Under the pieces are notes generated by a model, which worked only from the letters and a program-made list of their open reading frames with translations, ran no database searches and had not been told where the DNA came from. A stretch of 64,000 bases of DNA, taken from positions 62,001 through 126,000 of the forward strand of contig JADYYP010000082.1 in NCBI GenBank assembly GCA_020853575.1, written 5' to 3'. Position 1 is the stretch's first letter. The number at the start of each line of letters is the position of its first letter. This document shows positions 29,854-39,036 of this stretch, piece by piece. The translations under genes and the position numbers were made by a program. Source of the stretch: Planctomycetota bacterium. GTDB lineage: Bacteria; Planctomycetota; UBA1135; GCA-002686595.

Positions 29854-30100
29854 GCGTGAAGTCGCGGGATTGCGCTGCGGGCAAGTGCTCGAGCAGCTGA
29901 GTGAGTACCTCGAGGGCGAGCTCGCGCCCGAGGTGCGCGGCCGCATCGAAGCGCACGTGCGAGCGTGCGACCACTGCGCGCGCTTCGGCGGGGTCTTTTC
30001 CGCTGCGGTGGGAGCGCTGCGCGTCGTCTTGCGGGGCTCTGGCGAGCAGGCCGATGCGCACGCGCGGCTCGATGACCTCTTGGGGCGTCTCGAGCGCTGA
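29843..30100 (+). CDS. Zinc-finger anti-sigma factor (zf-HC2 type), soluble
   Basis: The 85-residue protein contains the HxxxCxxC motif of anti-sigma zinc-binding domains (HVRACDHCARF), preceded by LEQLSEYLEGELAPEVRGRI, the usual helix with the first ligand region. It ends shortly after with a helix and has no transmembrane segment, so it is a soluble anti-sigma factor. It might be released by redox change at the two cysteines, as in RsrA-like proteins. The ATG lies inside the end of the sigma gene (11 bp overlap), which supports coordinate expression. Confidence 0.85.
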   Translation: MRGEREVAGLRCGQVLEQLSEYLEGELAPEVRGRIEAHVRACDHCARFGGVFSAAVGALRVVLRGSGEQADAHARLDDLLGRLER

Positions 30101-30459
30101 GCGCTCGTGAAGCGCCGAGGGTGCGAGCCCTAGTGGCTGTCGGCTGCGCCGTCGCTCGCAGGGAGCCGGACGTCGAGACCATGATCTCCTCGCGATTCCT
30201 GAGCGCGATCGCTGGTCCTACGCCGGGTGGCGTAGCTGCGCGAGCGGCGCGGGACCGCGCGCAATCCGGAGCTGCCGCATCGTCGGCGGATCCTGCGGCG
30301 CCCAGCGGCGCTCGGCTCTCGAGCGGATTGCTCGCCTGGCCCGCCGCGCGACCCAACGCACGATAGAGTTCCAGCGACTGCCCCGCGGACGTGCGCTTCC
30401 ATCGAGCCGCCGCGCGAGGAGCCTCCTCGTCTCGTTCCGCTTGCCAGAGGTGCCGCAAA
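30101..30459. other. Intergenic region with a small inverted repeat and a promoter-like site
   Basis: No gene is supported here; the open frames give Ala/Arg-rich peptides. At 30218-30235 there is an inverted repeat with arms CTACGCC and GGCGTAG around GGGT, with no T-run. A TAGAGT hexamer at 30364-30369 could be a -10 for the downstream di-heme protein, giving a leader of roughly 85 nt. AGAGG about 11 nt before that gene's ATG would be its ribosome binding site. Confidence 0.4.
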
Positions 30460-32052
<1,593 letters not shown>

Positions 32053-32077
32053 GCGAGCGCGCCGCACAGCGCCGAGA

Positions 32078-32115
32078 CGAGCGAGGCCGCGGAGCGCACT
32101 CCGCGGCCTCGCTCG
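32078..32115. terminator. Strong bidirectional-looking stem-loop terminator
   Basis: A perfect inverted repeat has 17 bp arms (CGAGCGAGGCCGCGGAG on the left, its complement at 32099-32115) and a CGCA loop, followed on the plus strand by GTTTC. It lies between the convergent di-heme oxidoreductase and ETF alpha genes and is the longest perfect stem noticed in the window. Confidence 0.7.
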
Positions 32116-32146
32116 GTTTCACTGGCTGCGCTCGCGCGCTCGCTGC

Positions 32147-33100
32147 TCAGCTCGAGGCGCGCGCCTTCTTGACCGCTTCGGTCAACACCGGGAGCACCTC
32201 GAACGCATCGCCGACGATGCCGTAGTCTGCGACCTTGAAGATCGGCGCCGCCGCGTCCTTGTTGACCGCGACGATGACTTTCGAGGTGCGCATGCCGGCC
32301 AGGTGCTGGATCGCGCCCGACACGCCGACCGCGATGTAGAGCTGCGGCGCGACCGTCTTGCCGGTCTGCCCGACTTGCTCACCGTGCGAACGCCAGCCGG
32401 CGTCGACCACGGCGCGCGAAGCGCCGACCGCAGCGTTGCCGAAGGCCGCGGCGAGGTCCTCGACCACCTTGAATCCGGCCGCATCGCGCAGCCCGCGACC
32501 GCCGGCGACCACCACCGGTGCTTCCTTGACGTCGAGCTTCGCGTCGCCCTTGGCAGCGACCGCGGTCACGCTGACCTTGCCTCCCTTGGTGGCCGTCTGG
32601 GACACCGCTGCCGGCGCTCCCGCGGTCACCACCGGGAAGGTGTTGGGGCGCAGCGTCGCGCACAGCACCGGGCTGTCGCTCTGCGCGGTCATGATCGCCT
32701 TGCCGGCCATGATCGGGCGCACGACGGTGAACGCGCCGCCTTCGAGCTTGAAGCCCGTGCAGTCGGCGAAGGGCGCGCAGTCGAGCAGGCCCGCCACGCG
32801 TCCCAGCAGGTCCTTGCCGGTCGCGCTGGCGGCGGCGACGAAGGCCTTGGCGGCGTTCGCCTGCGCCGCCGCGGCGAGGTCGGCGGCGGTGCCATCCGGG
32901 CTGTAGGTGTCGGCTCCGGTGACGACGATCACGCGCTTGGCGCCGTGGGTGCCGAGCGCGGCCGCGGCTTGCGCAGCTCCGGCTCCGGTGACGAGCGCGA
33001 CGGTCTCCAGGCCGGTGCCCGCGGCGGCGCCGAGCGCCTCGAGGCTGGCGCGACGCGGGCTGCCGTTCTTGTGTTCGACGAAGACGAGGATGGTGGTCAT
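32147..33100 (-). CDS. etfA: Electron transfer flavoprotein alpha subunit
   Basis: The 317-residue protein has the N-terminal domain beginning [13 protein letters not shown]. The C-terminal FAD-binding domain has [26 protein letters not shown] and the signature [21 protein letters not shown], followed by [18 protein letters not shown] and [16 protein letters not shown] accepts electrons from acyl-CoA and other dehydrogenases. No ETF:quinone oxidoreductase or acyl-CoA dehydrogenase is encoded nearby. It follows etfB with a 17 bp gap, the standard beta-alpha operon. Confidence 0.97.
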   Translation of the reverse strand: MTTILVFVEHKNGSPRRASLEALGAAAGTGLETVALVTGAGAAQAAAALGTHGAKRVIVVTGADTYSPDGTAADLAAAAQANAAKAFVAAASATGKDLLGRVAGLLDCAPFADCTGFKLEGGAFTVVRPIMAGKAIMTAQSDSPVLCATLRPNTFPVVTAGAPAAVSQTATKGGKVSVTAVAAKGDAKLDVKEAPVVVAGGRGLRDAAGFKVVEDLAAAFGNAAVGASRAVVDAGWRSHGEQVGQTGKTVAPQLYIAVGVSGAIQHLAGMRTSKVIVAVNKDAAAPIFKVADYGIVGDAFEVLPVLTEAVKKARASS

Positions 33101-33117
33101 GGGGGTGGTCTCGCTTC

Positions 33118-33873
33118 CTAGAGGACCTTGGCTTCGTTGCGCAGGGCTTCCATCAGCGCCGGCACGGCGGCGGCGCCTTCACCGACGATGCGACCGGCCT
33201 TGCGCGGCGGCGGCAGCTCCATCTTCACCACGCGCGCGACGTTGGGGATGTCGGCGGCCTTGCTCTCGTCGATGGTCTTCTTCTTGGCGGCCATGATGCC
33301 CTTGAGTCCGGCGAAGCGCGGCTCGTTCAGGCCCTTGTCGCAGGTGATCACCGCAGGCAGCGGGAAGGCCACGGTCTCGATGCCGGCCTCCGTTTCGCGC
33401 TGCGCCGTGCCGCCGGTCGGCCCCAGGTCGAGCTTGACGACATCGGTGACGCAGGCTGCTCCGAGGTAGCTCGAGAGCATCGGTCCGACCGCGCCTTGGT
33501 CGCGGTCCGTGGCCACGCGACCGCAGAACACCACGTCCGCGCCGAGCTCCTTGATCTTGTCGGCCAACACGCGCGCCGCCGAGCGCGCATCGCGGCTGGC
33601 CCAATTGGCATCGGTCAGGATCACGGCCTTGTCCGCGCCCTTGGCCAGGCATTCGCGCAGCTCCTTGGAGCACTCGCTGGGGCCGATCGTCAGCACCGTG
33701 ACCTCGCTGCCGGCGTGCTTCTCCTTGGTGCGGATGGCCTCCTCGACCGCCAGCTCGTCGTAGAACGACAGCATGTACTCGAACCCGGCGTTGTCGATGC
33801 TCTTGCCGTCGGCGCCGATCTTGACCGCGGCGTCCGTGAGCGGGACGCGCTTGACGCAGGCGATGATTCTCAT
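33118..33873 (-). CDS. etfB: Electron transfer flavoprotein beta subunit
   Basis: The 251-residue protein has the canonical start MRIIACVKRVPLTDA, the nucleotide-binding segment ADVVFCGRVATDRDQGAVGPML and the recognition-loop area AVITCDKGLNEPRFAGLKGIMAAKKK. Together with etfA it forms the soluble FAD/AMP heterodimer. ATG 33873 agrees exactly with the family N-terminus; a longer frame adds 29 unlikely residues. GAGGG precedes the start by about 6 nt, and a TATCCT hexamer about 60 nt upstream could be its -10, so this operon has a conventional leader, unlike many neighbours. Confidence 0.97.
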   Translation of the reverse strand: MRIIACVKRVPLTDAAVKIGADGKSIDNAGFEYMLSFYDELAVEEAIRTKEKHAGSEVTVLTIGPSECSKELRECLAKGADKAVILTDANWASRDARSAARVLADKIKELGADVVFCGRVATDRDQGAVGPMLSSYLGAACVTDVVKLDLGPTGGTAQRETEAGIETVAFPLPAVITCDKGLNEPRFAGLKGIMAAKKKTIDESKAADIPNVARVVKMELPPPRKAGRIVGEGAAAVPALMEALRNEAKVL

Positions 33874-34090
33874 TTCGACCCTCGTTGGTGCTGCTCGGCG
33901 CGAGTTGCGCGAGCGATGGAAAGATCGAGCAGGATAGCCGCTGCGTTTTCGGTGGGTCAAGGCGCGCGATGCTACGACGGACGCCGTAGCGCCGTGTCAC
34001 TGGGCGGCGTGCGCAGCGCAGCACGACGGGTCGTTGGAAGCGCTCGCGGGCGAGGGACGCGAGCCCTTCGACGGTCACCCGTGGAGTGCG

Positions 34091-35251
34091 TCAGGGGCGC
34101 GACACGGCGGCGCCACTGCGGCCGTAGCCCGCGGGTCGCGCGAGCACGAACACGCGACCGCCGTAGCCCGAGCCCAGGAGCTCATCGGTCGAGTTGCGCT
34201 CGTCGAATTCGCCGGCGGCGAGCCAGTGACCCTTGTCGCGGTCGCTGAACACCGTGCGCGCGCTCCAGGCCCCGTCGTCGGCGCGCGCGAGCAACTCGAC
34301 CCGCGCGCTGTAGCCGAAGACGGCCAGCTCCTCGCGCGGCGCGGGCTCGCTGAAATGGCCGACCGCGATGCCGCGCAGGCCCGGCGGCCCGACGTAGATG
34401 CGCTCGTTCTGCCACCCGGCGCTGGTCGGCTCGCAGCGCCACACGACCCCGTCATCGGTGGTCGCGTACAGCACGCCGTTCGCTCCGCGGGCCACGCGGC
34501 CGAGCCCGCTCGCGACGCGCAGCACGACCTCGGCTCGCGCGCCTTCCTCCGGGCCGCGCAGCAGGAGCTCTCCGGCGCGCGTCGCCAACGCCATGCGTCC
34601 GTCGGGCAGGAGCTCGGCATCGCGCACGCGTCCCAGCGTGGCCTCGCTCTCGCGCGCATCGAAGCGCACGTTGCTCGCGCTGGCCTTCAGTCGCCACAGC
34701 GAGCCCGGCGTGGTGAACGCCAGCAACTCGTCGCCGACCGCGAGCAGTGTGTGCACTTCTTGGCCGCGCAGGTCCGCGATCAAGCGTTGGTCCATCGTGC
34801 CCTCGGGCGTCGGCACGACTTGGTACACGTGCCCGCTCTTGGCGCCGACGTAGAGCTCGACTCCGGTGACGCGTGGATCGAGATCGCCGTGCGCGATGCC
34901 GCCGAGCCACGTGCCGTCGTTGCAAGCGACGAAGTCGGTCCAGCGCGTCGCGTACTGGATCAGCACGTGACAGCGGCCGAGGTCGTCGAGGGCGATCGCC
35001 TCGGGGCCGCCACACTGCGGGAGCAAGTCGATGACCTCGACGGTCCAAACACCGGTGGTGCCGACGTCGAGCGCGGTGAGCGCGGTCCAGTCGTCGGCGA
35101 CGTCGAGCTCGGGGCTCGGCGCGGTGTTGGCCGGCGCCGCGAGCGCGGCCTGCGGCGCGGGGGCGGCGCTCTTGCGCGGCGCGGCCTCGCGTCGGTGCGC
35201 GCGGCAGGCGGCGAGGGTGAGCAACACGAGCAGGGTCGTTTGGATCTTCAT
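34091..35251 (-). CDS. Lipoprotein with FG-GAP-like beta-propeller repeats
   Basis: The 386-residue protein has a lipoprotein leader (LLVLLTLAAC, Cys16) and an Ala/Pro linker. The repeats that follow look like a propeller: HGDLDPRVTGVELYVGAKSG, GHFSEPAPREELAVFGYSA and GEFDERNSTDELLGSGYGG each place a short acidic loop before an EL(Y/A/L)-G strand, as in FG-GAP/VCBS units. Interspersed units (GRVRDAELLPDGRMALATRAG, GLGRVARGANGVLYATTDDG) look like NHL or SMP-30 blades. It is probably an outer-surface or periplasmic binding protein. The gene is preceded by a TAGCCG element with poor hexamer match. 130 bp separates it from the esterase gene upstream. Confidence 0.75.
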   Translation of the reverse strand: MKIQTTLLVLLTLAACRAHRREAAPRKSAAPAPQAALAAPANTAPSPELDVADDWTALTALDVGTTGVWTVEVIDLLPQCGGPEAIALDDLGRCHVLIQYATRWTDFVACNDGTWLGGIAHGDLDPRVTGVELYVGAKSGHVYQVVPTPEGTMDQRLIADLRGQEVHTLLAVGDELLAFTTPGSLWRLKASASNVRFDARESEATLGRVRDAELLPDGRMALATRAGELLLRGPEEGARAEVVLRVASGLGRVARGANGVLYATTDDGVVWRCEPTSAGWQNERIYVGPPGLRGIAVGHFSEPAPREELAVFGYSARVELLARADDGAWSARTVFSDRDKGHWLAAGEFDERNSTDELLGSGYGGRVFVLARPAGYGRSGAAVSRP

Positions 35252-35381
35252 CGGAGGGGCACGGCTAGTCCGGGGGAGCGCGCGGGCGACACGGCCAGCC
35301 ATTGAAGCGCCGCGCAGGCCCGCGTGCACGCCGCGACGCCGAGCGCGAGGCATCCGGCGGCCGAGCGCGCCACTGCGCCGC

Positions 35382-36017
35382 TCACAGGCTCGCGAGCACG
35401 TCGGCCGGCAGCTCGTGACGGCCCTCGAACTCTCGGACTTCCAGCCCGATTCCGGCGGCGCGTGCCGCGGCGACGTCGCGCGCGACCCACTCGGCCGTGT
35501 GATAGCGATCGTGGACGCCGTGGATCGTCGCCAACCGCGTCCGCGCGAGTTTCTCGGTCGCGCTCGCCCAGTCGAGATCGGGCGGGAATCCACCGCCGCA
35601 TCCGACGATCTGGGCGAAGCGTGTCGCGCCGAGCGTGGCCCAGCGCCACACGGTCGCCGCTCCCTGCGAGAAGCCCAGCAGCGAGAGCTGGAGTGGCGCG
35701 CTTGCGGCCTGCCCGTGGATCCAGTGCGCCACGCGCTCCAGATACGCCGTCGTGTCACCGATCTCGAGCTCGCGGTGCTCACGCGTCGTCCACGAGGCTC
35801 CGACCGGCCCACTCGAGCCGCGCCGATAGAAACGCGACAGCGCTTCGGGTGCGACGAGCGCGCGCTCGGCCCGGCCCAGCGGCGCGCATTGCGCGAGCAT
35901 CTCGTCCGCGCTCTGCGCGTAGCCATGGACCACGATCCACACCTCGCGCGCGCCGCGCAGATCACCCGCGACGAGCACGCGCGCCGTGCGAGCGACTTCG
36001 AGCCGATGCTCTTCCAT
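35382..36017 (-). CDS. Alpha/beta hydrolase, phospholipase/carboxylesterase family
   Basis: The 211-residue product has the nucleophile elbow GFSQG (LLGFSQGAATVWRWA), the oxyanion region VVHGYAQSADEM, the acid in IHGVHDRYHTAEW and the histidine in EGRHELP. These match the small esterase/phospholipase group (PF02230) closely in size and order. Substrate is unknown. ATG 36017 gives a sensible N-terminus. It lies 7 bp downstream of lptB and probably shares its transcript. It has no signal peptide and should be cytoplasmic. Confidence 0.85.
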   Translation of the reverse strand: MEEHRLEVARTARVLVAGDLRGAREVWIVVHGYAQSADEMLAQCAPLGRAERALVAPEALSRFYRRGSSGPVGASWTTREHRELEIGDTTAYLERVAHWIHGQAASAPLQLSLLGFSQGAATVWRWATLGATRFAQIVGCGGGFPPDLDWASATEKLARTRLATIHGVHDRYHTAEWVARDVAAARAAGIGLEVREFEGRHELPADVLASL

Positions 36018-36024
36018 CGGACGC

Positions 36025-36828
36025 TCAAGCGCCGCGCAGGATGTCGCTCTCTTCGGCGCGCGAGACGCCGAGCACCGGAGCGTCGAAGGTGTGGCCGAGG
36101 TACACCTCGCGCACACGCGGGTCGGCGATCACCTCGGCCGGCGAGCCTTCCTTGAGCAACGTGCCTTGGTGGATCACGTACGCGCGGTCGGTCGACTGCA
36201 GTGTCTCGCGCACGTTGTGGTCGGTGATCAAGATGCCCAGGTTCTTGGCGCGCATGCGGTGGATCAGCCCTTGGATCTCGGCCACCGCGATCGGGTCGAC
36301 GCCCGCGAACGGCTCGTCGAGCAGCAGGATCAGCGGTTTGGTGGCCAGCGCGCGGGCCAATTCGAGCCGGCGCTGCTCGCCGCCCGAGAGCGTGTCGGCG
36401 ATGCTCTTCTCCAGGCGCGCGATCTCGAGCTCCTCCAACAAGCGCGCGGCTTCCGCGTGTCGCTCGGCGCGCGAGTAGGGCATCGTTTCGAGGACCGCGA
36501 GCAGGTTGTCGCGCACCGACAGGCGCTGAAAAATGCTGCGTTCCTGCGGCAAATAGCCCATTCCGAGCCGCGCGCGCGCATACATCGGCAAGCGCGAGCA
36601 CTCCGCGCCGCGCAGCAGCACCTGGCCTTCGTCCGGCGGCGTCAGGCCCACGGTCATGCGGAAACTGGTGGTCTTGCCGGCGCCGTTGGCGCCGAGCAGC
36701 CCGACGATCTCGCCGGCGCGGACCTGGAACGACACGCCGTTGACCACGCGTCGCCCCTTGAAGGACTTGGAAAGCCCGCGCACCTCGAGCAGGAGTTCGC
36801 CGGCCACGGGTTGGGAGAGCAGGGGCAC
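36025..36828 (-). CDS. lptB: LPS export ABC transporter ATP-binding protein LptB
   Basis: The 267-residue ATPase has Walker A GANGAGKT, the LptB-typical RLGMGYLPQERSIFQRLSV, signature LSGGEQRRLELARAL, Walker B LILLLDEPFAGVDP and the ILITDHNVRETL H-loop segment, where DHNVRETL is diagnostic of LptB. It drives lipopolysaccharide transport with LptFG, supporting an LPS-bearing outer membrane. No lptA, lptC or kds genes are adjacent. The start is GTG (36826-36828); a TAGACT hexamer lies 6 nt before it. Confidence 0.95.
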   Translation of the reverse strand: MPLLSQPVAGELLLEVRGLSKSFKGRRVVNGVSFQVRAGEIVGLLGANGAGKTTSFRMTVGLTPPDEGQVLLRGAECSRLPMYARARLGMGYLPQERSIFQRLSVRDNLLAVLETMPYSRAERHAEAARLLEELEIARLEKSIADTLSGGEQRRLELARALATKPLILLLDEPFAGVDPIAVAEIQGLIHRMRAKNLGILITDHNVRETLQSTDRAYVIHQGTLLKEGSPAEVIADPRVREVYLGHTFDAPVLGVSRAEESDILRGA

Positions 36829-37376
36829 GCGCGGAGTCTAAGCAGTGGACGCCCGCTCCTCTCCGACGGCGCCAGCGCTTTTTGGCGGGCGGCGGATCCC
36901 CGGGGAAGCTCCTGCAAAACCTAGGAACGCCCAATTGAGGAGCACGCGCGCGCTGCCGCTCGGCGCGACCCGCGGTTCGGGCTACGCGCCCCGCGCCCCG
37001 CGCCGCAATTGCGACTTGCTCAGGGCGCCAAGGAGTCAAAAGGCAAGCGTGAGCAGTGGAATCCGCACCTGTGGATAACTTGTGGACTTCTCGGAGGCGC
37101 GCGAGCTTGCACCGAGGGGCCGAGTCAAGGCCTGGTCAAGCCAAAACGGACGCCGGCGAGCTGGGCCGAAGGTGCATGGGGCACTGTCCGCATCCGGAGC
37201 CGCCCAGGGCGGTCCTGAGCGGATCCTGCCAGTCACTCCACGTGGCCTGGCCGATTTCGCCGGTCTTCATTTCTGCGACGTTGCGTCCGGTGCGGGCGCT
37301 CGCGGGCCGCGCGACGCCTGTGGACAACCCGCCGATTCGAAGCTCGCCGCGCGCTTTGGATGCGGGCTCGCTTCGG
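36829..37376. other. Non-coding region with DnaA-box-like sequences
   Basis: No gene is supported in these 548 bp. TGTGGATAA at 37070-37078 is a perfect complement of the consensus DnaA box TTATCCACA. TGTGGACTT follows at 37081-37089, exactly 11 bp further, and TGTGGACAA, a known variant form in G+C-rich genomes, lies at 37320-37328. All three are in the same orientation. There is no A+T-rich stretch and no dnaA, dnaN, gidA or parAB gene nearby, so an origin is not shown. DnaA-controlled transcription of lepB is an alternative, since the region also contains its 3' side. Confidence 0.4.
36835..36840 (-). promoter_or_regulatory. Putative -10 hexamer TAGACT of lptB
   Basis: TAGACT (complement of 36835-36840) ends 6 nt before the GTG start of lptB, leaving CCGCGC between. 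The same hexamer at nearly the same distance precedes the type III PKS and DNA methyltransferase genes. Confidence 0.5.
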
Positions 37377-38834
37377 CTAGCGAATCCACTTCACGCGGTA
37401 GGTGCCATAGCGCCAGGCCAGCGGCCAGAACACCGCCACGGCGCGTCCGGTGATCAGCTCCCGGGGCACGAAGGGGGCATTGGCGTACTGCTCAGGGGGC
37501 GCCAACGGCAGCTCCGCTTCCTTGGGGAAGATGTGCAGCTCGCCGTACACGTCGCGGAAGAAGGTCGTCATCCCCAGCTCGGTCGGCTGGCGGATCGGGT
37601 TCGAGTCCGGCCGGTAGCGCCCGTCTCCGGAGCCCTCGCGCGCGTTGCCGGCGATCGGCTGATCCCCGGCTGGCGAGCCCTGCCACTTCAGGCGCAGCGC
37701 ACGCCACTCGCGGCTGTCGCTCGAGTCCTGGGTGTTGTCGCCCATCATGAAGTAGCAGCCCGCGGGCAGGACCCACTCGGAGCTGAAGGTGCCCTCGAGG
37801 TAGTAGATGTCGCGCCACACCTGCAGCTCCTCGAGCAGCGCGCCGCCGCCGAGCAGCTCGATGCGCACGGCGGAGGTCTGGTCGACCGAGGTCGGCACCT
37901 CGACCGCAGCGATCTCCTGACCGTCGAGCTCGAGCCGCAACTGATCGTCGAGATTCTGCGCCGTGAACTCGACCGCCTGTCCGGCCGCCAGCCGCACGCC
38001 CTCGACCGAGATGTCCAACGTCTCGAAAGCCTCGCGCTTGGCCCAGCTGGCGCGCACGTGCGTCGCCTCCTTGCTCGCGGGGCCGGCGATCTCGAAGCGG
38101 TAGCGCCGGCCGCCTTCGCTGATCTCGATCACGCAGCGCTCGAGCTGCGGCTTCGCGGTCACGCGCCCGGTGACGCGCAGGTCTCCGACGGTGTTGGCAT
38201 TGGAGCGGTGCGGCTCAGGGTGCTTCTTCATCGACTCCTGCATCCCGACCGGATAGCCGTGCGCGTAGGTGTCGAGGATCGAGCCGCCTCCATGGGCCGC
38301 GAAGGTCAGGGCCGCGGGGCCGGCGACATCGACATCGCGGCTCTTGATCTCGCGTCCGTCGTCGCTGACCCAGTGCACGCCGCGCGGCGCCTCGCCCAGG
38401 TCGATGGCCTTCCACTGGTCGGCCATCACTTTCGAAGGGCGGCGCAGCACCTTCCACGGCTCGGAGGCACTGCTGCGCTGCCACAGATCGCCGTTCTGGA
38501 TCTTGAGGTGGTCGCCGGGCAACCCGATCAGGCGCTTGACGAAGTTCTGCGCGCGGTTGAGCGGGTACTTGAAGATCACCACCTCGAAGCGCTCGGGGTC
38601 GCGGTAGTGGAACGAGAGCTTGTCGACCAAAATGCGGTCCTTGACTTCGCCGACCACCTGGCCGCGCTCGCGGAACTCCTGGCCCATCAACGTGGGCTGC
38701 ATCGAGCCCGTCGGGATCTGATAGGCCTCGACCGCGAAGTACTTGAGCATCACCGCCATCACGATCGCGACGGTGAAGGCCTCGATGTTCTCACGCCACG
38801 GGTGGCGCGTTTTCTTGGTTTGGGAGCTGCTCAC
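37377..38834 (-). CDS. lepB: Signal peptidase I with a very large inserted domain
   Basis: The N-terminal membrane anchor (FTVAIVMAVMLKYFAVEAYQ) precedes the catalytic serine, Ser44 in QIPTGSMQPTL. The general base is Lys100 in NFVKRLIGLPGDHLKI, and the conserved MGDNTQDSSDSREW box begins at about 363. The 485-residue length is roughly 1.5-2 times that of usual bacterial LepB. The excess lies between about residues 120 and 350 and contains a beta-rich segment (RLELDGQEIAAVEV, VEFTAQNLDDQ) resembling a LamG-like sandwich. The enzyme releases exported proteins by cleaving signal peptides at the periplasmic face. The start is GTG (38832-38834). Confidence 0.93.
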   Translation of the reverse strand: MSSSQTKKTRHPWRENIEAFTVAIVMAVMLKYFAVEAYQIPTGSMQPTLMGQEFRERGQVVGEVKDRILVDKLSFHYRDPERFEVVIFKYPLNRAQNFVKRLIGLPGDHLKIQNGDLWQRSSASEPWKVLRRPSKVMADQWKAIDLGEAPRGVHWVSDDGREIKSRDVDVAGPAALTFAAHGGGSILDTYAHGYPVGMQESMKKHPEPHRSNANTVGDLRVTGRVTAKPQLERCVIEISEGGRRYRFEIAGPASKEATHVRASWAKREAFETLDISVEGVRLAAGQAVEFTAQNLDDQLRLELDGQEIAAVEVPTSVDQTSAVRIELLGGGALLEELQVWRDIYYLEGTFSSEWVLPAGCYFMMGDNTQDSSDSREWRALRLKWQGSPAGDQPIAGNAREGSGDGRYRPDSNPIRQPTELGMTTFFRDVYGELHIFPKEAELPLAPPEQYANAPFVPRELITGRAVAVFWPLAWRYGTYRVKWIR

Positions 38835-38946
38835 GGCGAAGGCGAGCGGCGCATCATCGCGGGCCGCGGGGGCTCGTCAAGCGCGCCGCTCGCAGCGCGC
38901 TGCTTTTGCGCGCCATCCGCGGTCCGGCGCTGGCGCGGAAAACACA

Positions 38947-38974
38947 GCGAGGAGGCGCCGCAGCACCTCCTCGC
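38947..38974 (-). terminator. Intrinsic terminator downstream of the P-domain protein gene
   Basis: The inverted repeat GCGAGGAGG / CCTCCTCGC has a 10 nt loop. Read on the minus strand, the stem is followed by TGTGTTTTCC, giving the T-rich tail of an intrinsic terminator. It lies 62 nt after the stop codon at 39037. Confidence 0.65.
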
Positions 38975-39036
38975 GTCATGCGTGACGGAGCCCGCCCGAG
39001 CGGACTGCTCGGCGTGTTCCCTCAGCGCGTCACCGA

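Noticed and set aside
30121-30366. Small plus-strand frame MRALVAVGCAV...
   Set aside because: Ala/Arg-rich composition, no ribosome binding site and no family. The inverted repeat within it suggests non-coding DNA.
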